This document shows, piece after piece, positions 38,039-47,201 of a DNA stretch of 64,000 nt. Source of the DNA: Acidiphilium sp. 37-60-79 (lineage in GTDB: Bacteria; Pseudomonadota; Alphaproteobacteria; Acetobacterales; Acetobacteraceae). The notes under the pieces were generated by a model, which searched no databases, was not told the origin of the DNA, and was given only the letters and a program-made list of their open reading frames with translations. A program made the position numbers and the translations under genes. Numbering within the stretch: position 1 is the first letter of the stretch; every line of letters begins with the position of its first letter. The DNA is taken from contig NCBV01000019.1 in assembly GCA_002279355.1 (NCBI GenBank), positions 1 to 64,000 on the forward strand, in the 5' to 3' direction.

Positions 38039-38950
38039 TCAGGCTTCCATCATCGTCAGCGCCGCTTGCCGCTGATCCGCCCGTTGCTCGGCAACCTGTG
38101 CCTTCATCGATTTCTGCAGCTTTTCAAACGCACGCACCTCAATCTGGCGCACCCGCTCCCGCGAAATATTATATTGCTGCGATAAATCCTCGAGCGTGGT
38201 CGGGTTATCCTTCAACCGCCGCTCAATCAGAATATGCCGCTCGCGATCATTCAGGGTTTTCAACGCCGTCGCGAGCAAAGCCCGCCGCCCGGTCATTTCC
38301 TCCTGATCGCCGATCATGGTCTCCTGGCTCTCGCTGTCATCGACGAGCCAATCTTGCCACTCGCCGTCACCATCAAGCCGGATCGGCGAATTCAAACTAT
38401 GATCCGGCGCCGCAAGGCGACGATTCATACTCACCACGTCCTGCTCAGGCACATCGAGCATCCGCGCCACATGCGCCACCTGCTCAGGCTGCAAATCGCC
38501 ATCATCAATCGCGCGCATCTGGCCCTTCAGCCGGCGGAGATTGAAAAACAGCTTCTTCTGCGACGCCGTGGTGCCCATTTTAACCAGCGACCAGGAATGC
38601 AAAATATATTCCTGAATAGCCGCCCGGATCCACCACATCGCATAGGTCGCCAACCGGAAACCCCGCTCCGGATCAAACCGTTTCACCGCCTGCATCATCC
38701 CGACATTGCCCTCCGAAATCAGCTCGGAAACCGGCAAACCATAACCGCGATAGCCCATCGCGATTTTGGCCACGAGGCGTAAATGCGAGGTCACCAGCTT
38801 ATGCGCGGCCCGGTGATCTTCACGATCCCGCCAAGCGCGCGCCAGCCGATCCTCCTCCTCTGGGGTGAGCATCGGAAATTTGCGGATCTCTTGCAGATAC
38901 CGCGCCATGTTGCCCTCGGTAGGGGCGAGCGAACCGACTCCAGAGGCCAT
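38039..38950 (-). CDS. rpoH: RNA polymerase sigma-32 factor
   Basis: 303 residues. Region 2 (ELISEGNVGMMQAVKRFDPERGFRLATYAMWWI), RpoH box QKKLFFNLRRLK, and region 4 (LNDRERHILIERRLKDNPTTLEDLSQQYNISRERVRQIE). It directs heat-shock transcription. AAAGGAG lies eight bases before the ATG at 38950, while the frame extends to 39031 with no conserved residues. rluD lies upstream on the same strand, a usual alphaproteobacterial neighbourhood. Confidence 0.94.
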   Translation of the reverse strand: MASGVGSLAPTEGNMARYLQEIRKFPMLTPEEEDRLARAWRDREDHRAAHKLVTSHLRLVAKIAMGYRGYGLPVSELISEGNVGMMQAVKRFDPERGFRLATYAMWWIRAAIQEYILHSWSLVKMGTTASQKKLFFNLRRLKGQMRAIDDGDLQPEQVAHVARMLDVPEQDVVSMNRRLAAPDHSLNSPIRLDGDGEWQDWLVDDSESQETMIGDQEEMTGRRALLATALKTLNDRERHILIERRLKDNPTTLEDLSQQYNISRERVRQIEVRAFEKLQKSMKAQVAEQRADQRQAALTMMEA

Positions 38951-39225
38951 CGGGCTACTCCTTTCGTCTATTTGTTTCGTGCCGGATACGGGCTGAACCA
39001 TGCTCCCAGATGCAGGACGCACCCAACCCAAACCGACAACTCGGACTAATCAATCAATGATCATCATACACTAGTCAGCGTTCCTGACGTATCACGAGCT
39101 CGTGAGAACCCCTAAAAAGGCAGTAATCCCCAAGCAAGAACGCTTTGGGCCGTTCTCGACCCGAACAGACCTTTAATAACGCTATCCCGCCACCTTGTCA
39201 AGAAAATGGACCGCGTAAGTCCTGA

Positions 39226-40239
39226 TTACAATTCGGATCTGCGCAGCAAAATCAGCAAATCAGCCAGGTCGGCGGGCAGGGGGGTCTCAAAGCTCAACAT
39301 CGCGCCCGAGCGCGGATGGCGAAAGCCAAGCCGATGCGCATGGAGCGCTTGGCGGGGAAAATCCAGCATCGCGCGCCTGCGCACCGGATCAAACCGGGCC
39401 GCCATCGCGGGGATGCGCCGCAGATAAACCGGATCGCCGATCAACGGATGCCCGCGCGCCGCCAAATGCACCCTGATTTGATGGGTTCGCCCGGTCGCCA
39501 ACCGGCATGTCAGCCTAGCCGCCGCAGCCTCAAAGCTTTCCTCAACCCGATACCGGGTGAGGGCGGTTTTGCCCCCCCGCGTGACCACCGCCATCCGCTT
39601 ACGATCACGCGGATCGCGCCCAATATCGCCCTCAATCTCGCCATCGCGCGCCGCCGGCACCCCCCAGCATAAAGCCGTATAAGCCCGGTCAATGTCGCGC
39701 GCGGCAAACGCCGCCGACAGCGCCACATGGGTCATCTCGGTCTTCGCCACCACCATCAACCCCGACGTGTCCTTGTCCAGCCGATGCACAATGCCCGGCC
39801 GCCGCTCCGCGCCAATCCCTGTCAGGCTGTCGCCACAATGAGCAATCAACGCATTCACCAAAGTGCCATCCTGATTACCCGGTGCCGGATGCACCACCAG
39901 CCCTGCTTGCTTATCAAGCACCAGCAAATCGGCATCCTCATATAAAATATCCAGCGCCATCGCCTGGCCAACCGGCGTCGCCGGTTCGGGTGCTGGCATC
40001 ACAATGTCATAAACCGTCCCTGCCCGCACCGCCGTCGCCGGCGCGGTCATCGGCTTACCTGCCACGCTCACCGCCCCGGCTTCGATCAAATTTTTGATCC
40101 GCGCGCGTGACACGCTACCCAACCTTGCGGCAATAAAGCGGTCGAGGCGCATGCCCGCGTCAGCCGCATCCGCCAAAAACAGGCCGGATTGTGCAGCTGA
40201 TGGCACTGGATCGGAGAGTAAAGACGATGGATCAGACAC
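39226..40239 (-). CDS. rluD: RluA family 23S rRNA pseudouridine synthase
   Basis: 337 residues. S4-like N-terminal part ([33 protein letters not shown]), then [25 protein letters not shown], and the catalytic motif [18 protein letters not shown] with Asp. It converts uridines in the helix 69 region of 23S rRNA. The reading starts at GTG 40239, giving a 13-base overlap with the divergent small membrane protein; a second GTG at 40206 would avoid the overlap. rpoH lies ~275 bases downstream. Confidence 0.88.
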   Translation of the reverse strand: MSDPSSLLSDPVPSAAQSGLFLADAADAGMRLDRFIAARLGSVSRARIKNLIEAGAVSVAGKPMTAPATAVRAGTVYDIVMPAPEPATPVGQAMALDILYEDADLLVLDKQAGLVVHPAPGNQDGTLVNALIAHCGDSLTGIGAERRPGIVHRLDKDTSGLMVVAKTEMTHVALSAAFAARDIDRAYTALCWGVPAARDGEIEGDIGRDPRDRKRMAVVTRGGKTALTRYRVEESFEAAAARLTCRLATGRTHQIRVHLAARGHPLIGDPVYLRRIPAMAARFDPVRRRAMLDFPRQALHAHRLGFRHPRSGAMLSFETPLPADLADLLILLRRSEL

Positions 40240-40565
40240 AGGATTACCGCGGGTTAAAGGCGTTGGTGATTGGCATGGGCGTGCTGATCATCATCGGCAC
40301 GGCAGTGGTGATCGGCGTGATTATCCACCGCCTCTATGCCGCATCCACCGCACCCAAGCCAGAGCCCAGCCCCATCGCGGCACCCGCAACCGCCGCGTTT
40401 CACACCCGCCTCCCAGCCCCAACCGGCAGCACCATCAAAAGCGTCATCGCCACCAACAACCGCCTCGCCGTGGGCATCAGCACCCCCCAAGGCGGCAAAA
40501 TCATCCTGATCAACCCGCGCACCGGCGCCATCACCGGCACCATTGCCCTCGCCAACCACCCATGA
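40227..40565 (+). CDS. small single-helix membrane protein (DUF6476-like)
   Basis: 112 residues. Short N-terminus ([18 protein letters not shown]), a transmembrane helix at ~10-33, then a Pro/Ala/Thr-rich linker and a C-terminal domain with [31 protein letters not shown]. Small proteins of this type sit beside rluD in alphaproteobacteria. GGAGAGTAAAGACG provides the RBS. Function unknown. The stop overlaps the next gene by ATGA. The DUF6476 name is my best guess. Confidence 0.65.
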   Translation: MDQTQDYRGLKALVIGMGVLIIIGTAVVIGVIIHRLYAASTAPKPEPSPIAAPATAAFHTRLPAPTGSTIKSVIATNNRLAVGISTPQGGKIILINPRTGAITGTIALANHP

Positions 40566-40732
40566 TCGCCAAAACCAATCTCCCGCAAAAAATCTGCCAA
40601 GCCTGCAACCGCCCCTTCACCTGGCGTCGAAAATGGGCGCGCGACTGGGATCAAGTGCGTTTTTGCTCGGATGCCTGCCGCACCGGCCGCCGAGCAAACG
40701 CGATCAAACAAAAAAACCGTCCCCCCGCTTGA
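40562..40732 (+). CDS. DUF2256 domain protein (small zinc-ribbon)
   Basis: 56 residues. Conserved pattern [18 protein letters not shown], then VRFCSDACR: two CxxC-type pairs that probably hold a zinc ion. DUF2256 proteins of this size are common in proteobacteria and have no known role. The ATG overlaps the stop of the upstream gene (ATGA), so they are likely translationally coupled. Confidence 0.85.
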   Translation: MIAKTNLPQKICQACNRPFTWRRKWARDWDQVRFCSDACRTGRRANAIKQKNRPPA

Positions 40733-40767
40733 TGCCGCCGCCATTTCCGCATATGTCCCTCTCCAAC

Positions 40768-40843
<76 letters not shown>

Positions 40844-40871
40844 AACACCATAATCTATCGAAAATAATTCT

Positions 40872-40982
40872 ATGGATACGCTCGCCATTACGGGCTTCAC
40901 CCTGGGCGACAGCCTGATCCTCGACGGCTTCGCCACCACCACCCAATACCCCACCCAACACCCAAAACGCCGCCACCGCTAA
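40872..40982 (+). CDS. short ORF, likely gene remnant
   Basis: 36 codons: begins MDTLAITGFTLGDSLILDGF, which resembles the repeat unit found in secreted hemolysin-type or adhesin proteins, then falls off into Pro/Gln/Arg-rich sequence and stops. It lies directly before a strong terminator. It may be the remains of an adhesin-like gene; a real small protein is possible but weakly supported. It lies 30 bases after tRNA-Glu. Confidence 0.3.
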   Translation: MDTLAITGFTLGDSLILDGFATTTQYPTQHPKRRHR

Positions 40983-40984
40983 CC

Positions 40985-41024
40985 AAAAACAGGTGGGATG
41001 CCCCCAAGCATCCCACCTGTTTTT
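40985..41024. terminator. perfect bidirectional terminator
   Basis: AAAAACAGGTGGGATGC and GCATCCCACCTGTTTTT form a perfect 17-base-pair inverted repeat around CCCCAA. It has a T-run at each end, so it can stop transcription from either side. Confidence 0.85.
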
Positions 41025-41064
41025 GCCCCTTTCGCACCCAGCCGCTCTTATGCAATATTAACGC

Positions 41065-41454
41065 ATGGCGAGTGATATTAACACCCACGCACAATCCCTC
41101 GCCGACCGTCTCTCCGGCATTCTTTCGCTCCTCCGCCAAATCCTCGGCACCCACGAACAATCGCGCGCCATTGAGCTCATTTCGCTCCTGAGCGAAAATC
41201 CCAGCCTCGGCCGCGTCCTGCGCCCGATCTGCCACATGCTCCGGATTCCGCTCCCGCTCCACCTCAAATTGGCGCGAAAACCGGAAAAACCCCGCAAACC
41301 GCGCCCCCCGCGTCCGCGTCGGCCAAAACCGGAGCAAAAACCCCCGCTGACGCTCCTCGAACATCTCCTCCAAAAATACCCTCCCGCTCCGCCCCACCCC
41401 ACACTCCCCGGCCACCGCTACGCTTTCTCTCCACCCTTCAAAAATCGCGCTTGA
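41065..41454 (+). CDS. hypothetical protein with proline/basic-rich middle
   Basis: 129 residues. N-terminus with hydrophobic and helical character (LADRLSGILSLLRQIL and HEQSRAIELISLL), then a central basic stretch rich in Pro and Lys/Arg (KPEKPRKPRPPRPRRPKP) and a Pro-rich end. No family recognised. No clear ribosome-binding site is seen before the ATG. Strong ORFs on the other strand across this stretch look like shadows. It lies just after the terminator at 40985-41024. Confidence 0.45.
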   Translation: MASDINTHAQSLADRLSGILSLLRQILGTHEQSRAIELISLLSENPSLGRVLRPICHMLRIPLPLHLKLARKPEKPRKPRPPRPRRPKPEQKPPLTLLEHLLQKYPPAPPHPTLPGHRYAFSPPFKNRA

Positions 41455-41604
41455 GTGCCAAAGGCAAAGATGTGCCATTATTGTTACGATATAAAAACAA
41501 AAAGAGCAAAACGCGCGTTACGGAGCAGCCTAAAACCCCCGATCACCAAACGCCTCGCCCGTCCCGAAAATCTTGCATTGACTTTAAGACATTTCGGAGC
41601 AAAA

Positions 41605-41620
41605 ATCACGTTTTCGTGAT
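41605..41620. promoter_or_regulatory. ATCACG-TTTT-CGTGAT palindrome
   Basis: A 6-base inverted repeat with a TTTT loop, 70 bases before the secreted protein gene at 41688. A near-identical ATCACATTTTCGTGAT occurs at 21367-21382 before the indolepyruvate oxidoreductase gene. It could be a binding site for one regulator or part of a repeat. Confidence 0.4.
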
Positions 41621-41687
41621 AAGCCGTGTAATTTAATGATAAATTGCATGCGGCGCTTACCCGATCTAAGCCTCAAGGATTCCGAAA

Positions 41688-42197
41688 TTGATATCTCGTT
41701 TTAACGTGCGGATGGTCGTGCTCACGACCGTCGCGGCGATGTCCATGCTCGCGACAACGCCAACGGCTCTCGCCTCCCGCCAATTGGCTCATATCGGCGC
41801 TTGGACCGCCAAAATGGGCGGCGACAGCCCATCAAAAAAGTTTTGCGTCATGAAAGAAACATTTAACGATGGCGGTGTGTTCGGCTTCCGGTTCGATCAT
41901 TCGGGCGCCCACATGTATGTCTATAAGCCGCACTGGAACCTGACGGGGAAGGGGGATCATCTGCAAATGATTTTGCATGTCGATGGGGTCGATTACCGCC
42001 ATCCTGCGCACGTCGCGAAACGGAATTTGATCAAGACCAACATTGTCGATAAACAGGCGTTTCGCTTGCTCGTCGATAGTAAGCACGCGCGACTGCGCAT
42101 CATGTTCGTGCATCCCGTGACCTGGACTCTCAGTCTAACCGGCGCACGGCGGATCGCCGCAATCGTGGATCATTGTGTGCACGAGCAAGGCATTTAA
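41688..42197 (+). CDS. secreted protein of unknown family
   Basis: 169 residues. Signal peptide (VVLTTVAAMSMLATTPTALA), then a mature part with two Cys (SKKFCVMKE and VDHCVHEQ) and patterns like HIGAWTAKMGGDSPSKKFCVM, loosely like invasion-associated IalB-type proteins. I do not assign a function. TTG start at 41688 with AAGGA upstream; the ATG at 41712 is an alternative that keeps the signal peptide. Confidence 0.6.
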   Translation: MISRFNVRMVVLTTVAAMSMLATTPTALASRQLAHIGAWTAKMGGDSPSKKFCVMKETFNDGGVFGFRFDHSGAHMYVYKPHWNLTGKGDHLQMILHVDGVDYRHPAHVAKRNLIKTNIVDKQAFRLLVDSKHARLRIMFVHPVTWTLSLTGARRIAAIVDHCVHEQGI

Positions 42198-42274
42198 CAT
42201 TTCGTAACTTTGCGCTGGCCACAGCCTTTATCCACGCAGTGGCGATTCTTCAGGCACTCCGCTAGATCATCAGG

Positions 42275-42300
42275 GCACGGTCTCGAGGGTGGGACCGTGC
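42275..42300 (+). terminator. hairpin before the FkbM gene
   Basis: GCACGGTC pairs with GACCGTGC around a ten-base loop and is followed by TTTCG. It lies between the secreted protein gene and the glycan cluster and may end the former transcript. Confidence 0.5.
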
Positions 42301-42324
42301 TTTCGTGATGGGAGCCTATCGGAA

Positions 42325-43701
42325 ATGACCGCATCGATTAACACGGGCGATTCGTCGCCAGGCAGTCCGCCAGTCGGTGCGCCTTTCATTTCCTACGCCC
42401 AAAATTTCGAGGATATTTTGCTGGCGCGCGTATTCGCGGGCAAGCAATCAGGCTTTTACGTCGATATCGGCGCTTACCATCCTGAAATCGGTTCGGTAAC
42501 AAAAGCATTTTATGATCGCGGCTGGCGCGGGATCAATATCGAGCCAGGGTCGATTTTTGCCAAACTCGCTGCTGATCGCCATGAGGATATCAACCTCAAC
42601 CTCGCCGTGAGCGATCATACCGGCGAAGTGAACTTTATCGACGATCCGAACGATCCCGGCCAGTCGCGGATCGCATCAACCGAGGCACTCGGCGCATCGC
42701 AACGTCTGGTCGCCTGCGATACACTCACCAACATCCTCGCCGCCCACGCCAACGGGCGCACGCCCGATTTCATCAAAATCGACGTGGAAGGCGCCGAAGC
42801 TGCCATCGTCACCAGCACTGATTGGCGCCGAATCCGCCCCACCCTGTTAATCATCGAAGCAACCGATCCCTGGACCAATCGCTTGGCAAACCAATCTTGG
42901 GAGCAAACCCTGCTCGATCACGGATATCAGCCCGCCTATTTCGACGGGGTCAATGTTTTCTACCTCCCGACCGAGCATCGTGATCTGCGACGTCATTTTC
43001 TGCTGCCGGTCAACGTGCTTGACCATTTTGTCGTGCATAATGCGGCCACCGCCGCCCTGCGGCACGAGCTTGAAATCAGCCAACGCACGCTCGCCCAGCG
43101 TGACGCCGCCTATCGGCAAAGCCGCGCCGAACAAGCCGCCCTGGCTCATCAGGTGCCAGCACTCACCGGCGAAATTGCAAAATATCAGGCGTTTCAGCAC
43201 CGGCTGGCCGATCACCTCGAATGGCCGGACGCGCCACCCACCGTGCGCACGGCCCTCAAGCTCGCCCGCTTTCTGCACCGATGGGGCTATCAGCCCAAAC
43301 CAGCCATAATCGCGCCCCCAAGCCCGCCCCCAAGCGAGGCCGAGCCTGCGCACCCACCGGAACCCGTAGCGCGCAACCGCCTCAAAGCGTTGCTCTTCCT
43401 CGCCTATCGCCCATTCCGCCCGATCCTTCGCCCGATCGCTTGGCGACTGCGCTCGTTCCTGGTCAGTGATATTCGTCACGATCTGGTCCATCTGACCCAT
43501 CATCTGAACCAGCTCCAGCACGCGGTCACCCACCTCCATGGCCTCACCCAGGAGGCCAAAATCCCCGCCTTGGCTGAAGCGCAATCCGATCAATTGATCA
43601 ATCTGGTCGAAACCGCTTTGGTAACACTCGCTTTGGATGCCGAACGCCTCGCCGCAGATCACCGGATCATCTCCAACCGCGATGATCAGCCCAGTGCGTA
43701 A
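42325..43701 (+). CDS. FkbM family methyltransferase with helical C-terminal extension
   Basis: About 458 residues. Residues ~20-200 are a SAM-dependent FkbM domain: QNFEDILLARVF, GFYVDIGAYHPEIGSVTKAFYDRGWRGINIEP, and DFIKIDVEGAEAAIV. The C-terminal ~230 residues are predicted helical with heptad-like spacing (RTLAQRDAAYRQSRAEQAALAHQ), a Pro-rich linker and a region of basic amphipathic helix. Such enzymes O-methylate sugars of surface glycans. It is the first gene of a glycan cluster; the next gene starts 19 bases before its stop. Confidence 0.8.
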   Translation: MTASINTGDSSPGSPPVGAPFISYAQNFEDILLARVFAGKQSGFYVDIGAYHPEIGSVTKAFYDRGWRGINIEPGSIFAKLAADRHEDINLNLAVSDHTGEVNFIDDPNDPGQSRIASTEALGASQRLVACDTLTNILAAHANGRTPDFIKIDVEGAEAAIVTSTDWRRIRPTLLIIEATDPWTNRLANQSWEQTLLDHGYQPAYFDGVNVFYLPTEHRDLRRHFLLPVNVLDHFVVHNAATAALRHELEISQRTLAQRDAAYRQSRAEQAALAHQVPALTGEIAKYQAFQHRLADHLEWPDAPPTVRTALKLARFLHRWGYQPKPAIIAPPSPPPSEAEPAHPPEPVARNRLKALLFLAYRPFRPILRPIAWRLRSFLVSDIRHDLVHLTHHLNQLQHAVTHLHGLTQEAKIPALAEAQSDQLINLVETALVTLALDAERLAADHRIISNRDDQPSA

Positions 43702-45950
43702 TCTCGTCATCGATGCGCGATGCTTGCAAGACCAAGCCTTTGCCCGCCGTGGCATCGGCAGCCATGTCGCCGGGCTGATCGCCGGTGGCCGGGCGCGCAG
43801 TGATATCCGCGCCGACTGCCGTTTCATCGCGCTGATCGACCCCGCATTGCCCGCCTTGGCCGAGGATTTCCGCGCCCTGTTTGAGGATACTCGGGTTGTC
43901 GCTTATCGGCACGCCACCGAGCAAACAATATTCCTGCAACCCTCACCCATGACCCATGATCCGCTCTGGATCGCCCGGCTGCTCGCCGATCCAAGCGTGC
44001 CCGCCGTCGCACTGGTCTATGATTTCATCCCCCATGACTATCCGCAGCATTATCTCACCAACGCCATCACCCGCGTGCGCTATTATGCCAGCCTCGCTCC
44101 AACTCGAAAACTGGGTCGCGCACCGGGCAGCGTTGGTCGCGGTCACCGGCGTGTCGCTGCGCGCCGCGATGCTTGCCCAAAACATCCCCCCTGATGCGCC
44201 GCGCTGCCTCCGGCGCATCCTGGTGCCCAGCGGTGAAGATTGGCGCAAAAATCCCGACATCGCGGTGCGTGCGCACGCCGCCAGCACAATGCTGCAAAGC
44301 AGTGCGGTAACGCTCGAATTCACCGGCTTGCCAACCGCTGACAGCCAGACGCGCCTGCGCGACTTGGCCCGCAGCGCGGGCGGCAATCCAGAGTTGCTGG
44401 TTTTTCATCCTTTCCTCGATGATCCGAGCCTCGCCGCTCTTTATCATGATTGCGATTTGGTTGTGGTGCCCTCGCGCAGCGAAGGGTTCTCAATTCCCGT
44501 GATTGAGGCGATGGCCCAATCAACCCCGGTGCTGGCCAGTAACTGCCCCGCCCACGCCGAATTGCTCGCCGATCAACATGATCGTTTTGATGCCGATGAG
44601 CCAGCGGACCTCCTGCACCGGCTCAAGGATCTCGCGACCAATCCATCGCTCCTGATCGCGATGACCGCCCGCGCCGCCCCGATCTGGCCGCGATTCACCC
44701 AAGAGCAGGTCAATGCGCGCGCCTGGGATGCCATCGCGACGTTGATCAACCCGCCAATATCGCTGCCAAGCCCCGCCATTTCCCGCAATCACCGGCCGCG
44801 CATCGCATTCCTATCCCCCATGCCACCGACTCAATCCGGCTGTGCCGATTTTTCCGCGCGCACCCTGCATAGCCTGGCCAAGCGGGCGGATATTTCGGTA
44901 TTCACCAATACCCCCAACCCCATATTGCCGCAGCAAACCCGTTTTGCAGGCACGCCGGGCCGCTACGCCCATGTCTCCCGCCAGTTTGACGCCGTGATCG
45001 ATGTGGTCGGTAATTCTCACTTTCATCAAGCCGAGTTCGATCTCCTTTGCAGCCAAGGCGCGGCCTGCATCGCCCATGATGCGCGCATGCTCGATTTTTA
45101 CGTCCATCGCCTGGGCTTTGAGCGCGCATGCGCACAAGCCAGCATCGAAGCGGGCCGAGCGGTGCTGCCTGAAGAGGTGGAGCGCTGGCTGCTCCATCCA
45201 GGCGAATTGCCCGTACTGTTTCTGGGCGAAATCGCCGCCGCGTCGCGCCCTCTATTCGTTCATTCCGCCATCACAGCGCGCCTGATCACCCAACTTTATC
45301 ACAGCACCCCAATTGTGCTGCCATTCCCGCCTTATCGCGACTTTACCGATGCCGAACTCAGCGAGCCGGCGCGCGCCCGCGTGCGCAGCACGCTTGGGCT
45401 TGACCCCGATGATCTGATCATCGCGAGCTTCGGCGCCATCAGCCCCGATCGTGCGCCGGGCGAACTGATCTGGGCGGTGGAAATGCTGCGCAACTGGGGC
45501 TTGCCCGCTCGGCTGGCGCTGATCGGGCAAGCCAACCCCGGGATCGGCGCCATGATCGATCAACTTGCTGCGGAGGCGGGGATCAGCGTCACCCTCATCG
45601 CTGATCGCGATAATCAATCACTCTATCGCGATTGGCTCATCGCCTGCGATGTGGCGGTGCAACTGCGCACCTATGGCCTTGGCGGACTCTCCGGCGCCTT
45701 GATCGATTGCATCGGTGCGGGCGTGCCGAGCATCGCCAATGCCAGCCTCGCCGAGGCGATCAAGGCACCCAGCTACGTCGCCACAATCCCCGATGCACTC
45801 AGCGCGCCATTGCTGGCCGAAGCGATCGCGAGCGTTCTTGAGCAATCGGGCCATCGCCCACGCCCGCTTGCGGCCCGGCGTGCGGATCTCGCCACTCGCA
45901 ATTTCGATGTTTATTGCCAAGATCTGCTGAACGGGCTGGGCCTCGCATGA
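43682..45950 (+). CDS. tandem glycosyltransferase, frameshifted near 44094
   Basis: Two frames join to one protein of ~755 residues. The first (from ATG 43682) reads NLVIDARCLQDQ...VALVYDFIPHDYPQHY...RYYASL; at 44093-44096 one base too many shifts the reading, and the second frame continues LQLENWVAHRAALVAVTGVSLRAAM and on to 45950. Left alone, the first frame ends at 44194. The first GT4 domain has SRSEGFSIPVIEAMAQ (E-x7-E). The second domain begins at IAFLSPMPPTQSGCADFSA and has GLGGLSGALIDCIGAGVPSIAN. It likely glycosylates the glycan that the FkbM gene modifies. Either a natural frameshift or a sequencing error; no slippery site is seen. Overlaps the FkbM gene by 20 bases. Confidence 0.78.
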
Positions 45951-47047
45951 ATGTGCTCGACATTACCGAACTCGCGCAAAACCCGATCAATACCGGCATC
46001 CAGCGGGTCGTGCGCGCGCTGATCCGCCATTGGCCGTCCGAAATTCCGCTCACGCTCGCAACCTTCGATCCCGCGCACGGTCTGGTGCAACTACCATCCG
46101 CCGCCCGAATGATCCTGCTCGATGCCGCCGCGTCGGCAGAGGAAACCGAACGCCATTTAAGCGCCGCAGGTCCACGCCCGCCCGTATTGCTCGATGCTGT
46201 AACCCGAATCCTGGTGCCGGAAGTATTTTACGATCACGCACGCTGCAATTTTTACCGCACTCTGCCACCCGAGCAATGTGCTTTTCTTGTGTATGACCTC
46301 ATCGCGTATTTGCATCCCGAGCGGATTGGCGTGCGCGAAACCGCGCCGCTCATGCCCTATCTGCGCTTGCTGCGCGATGCGCGCCATCGCGCTTTCATCA
46401 GCGATCAAACCCGCACGGATTTCGCGCAGCGCATCAATCGTCACGAAACGGAGCCGGGCCCGGTACTGCCGCTCGGCGCCGATGGGCTTGAGTTAGAAAG
46501 ACAGTTTTTTGCCGCAACGCGCACTGATTTTGTCTGTATTGGGTCAATCGATGGCCGCAAAAATCAGCCTCTCATCATCGCGGCGTTTCAACGCCTCTGG
46601 CAGCGCGGCAGCACCGCACATCTCACCCTGATCGGTCGTGCCTTTCCCAGCGCCGATCTCTCGGCGCTCGACGCCATTGCCGAGCATCCCCATTTCACCT
46701 GGCATCGCAGTGCTACGGATGACGAGATCCGGTCATGTCTGCGCAGCGCCCGCGCCAGCCTGTATCTTTCCAACATCGAAGGCTATGGCTTGCCGCCGGT
46801 CGAATCTCTCTATGCGGGGATACCGGTCATTGTAACCACCAGCTTGCCCTCCACGAGCGCCCTGCCCAATCGTGGCCAAATTCGTCTGACCACATTAACG
46901 CCAGAAACGATTGCCGATGCCGTCGAAGCGCTCAACGACACCCCAAATGCGGCGCGACTATGGGCCGAAGCCGCGATCCTCCAGCTTCCCGGCTGGGCCG
47001 ATTTTGCCAGCGAAACCGCCCGGTGGCTCAGCGCGTTGCGGCCGTGA
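45947..47047 (+). CDS. glycosyltransferase family 4 protein
   Basis: 366 residues. N-terminus VLDITELAQNPINTGIQRVVRAL, the typical opening of GT4 family members acting on surface glycans, a FVCIGSIDGRKNQPLIIAAFQRLW linker region, and the SNIEGYGLPPVESLYAG motif (E-x7-E) near residue 280. Starts at ATGA, overlapping the stop of the tandem glycosyltransferase, so translational coupling is likely. The upstream frame contains no recognised domain residues. The acceptor is unknown. Confidence 0.85.
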   Translation: MNVLDITELAQNPINTGIQRVVRALIRHWPSEIPLTLATFDPAHGLVQLPSAARMILLDAAASAEETERHLSAAGPRPPVLLDAVTRILVPEVFYDHARCNFYRTLPPEQCAFLVYDLIAYLHPERIGVRETAPLMPYLRLLRDARHRAFISDQTRTDFAQRINRHETEPGPVLPLGADGLELERQFFAATRTDFVCIGSIDGRKNQPLIIAAFQRLWQRGSTAHLTLIGRAFPSADLSALDAIAEHPHFTWHRSATDDEIRSCLRSARASLYLSNIEGYGLPPVESLYAGIPVIVTTSLPSTSALPNRGQIRLTTLTPETIADAVEALNDTPNAARLWAEAAILQLPGWADFASETARWLSALRP

Positions 47048-47201
47048 CAACTGCAATGAATTTTCCATCGATATGATCGATCGAAAAGTGAAAAGCCGGA
47101 ACGTCCTGTCGACATGCGACGGCAGATCAGGCGCGTGTCACCGCATCAATGCCTGACCGGCAATTCCCAGGCTTACAGCCTCCCGCTTTGCGCTGTCCCT
47201 A

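Noticed and set aside
40897-41478. 193-residue frame on the minus strand
   Set aside because: It crosses the perfect terminator and lies opposite the plus-strand orphan gene; composition is Gly/Arg/Trp-rich as expected of an antisense shadow.
41451-41636. 61-residue frame with TTG start overlapping the 129-residue protein's stop
   Set aside because: No ribosome-binding site, no similarity, and the frame contains the palindrome at 41605.
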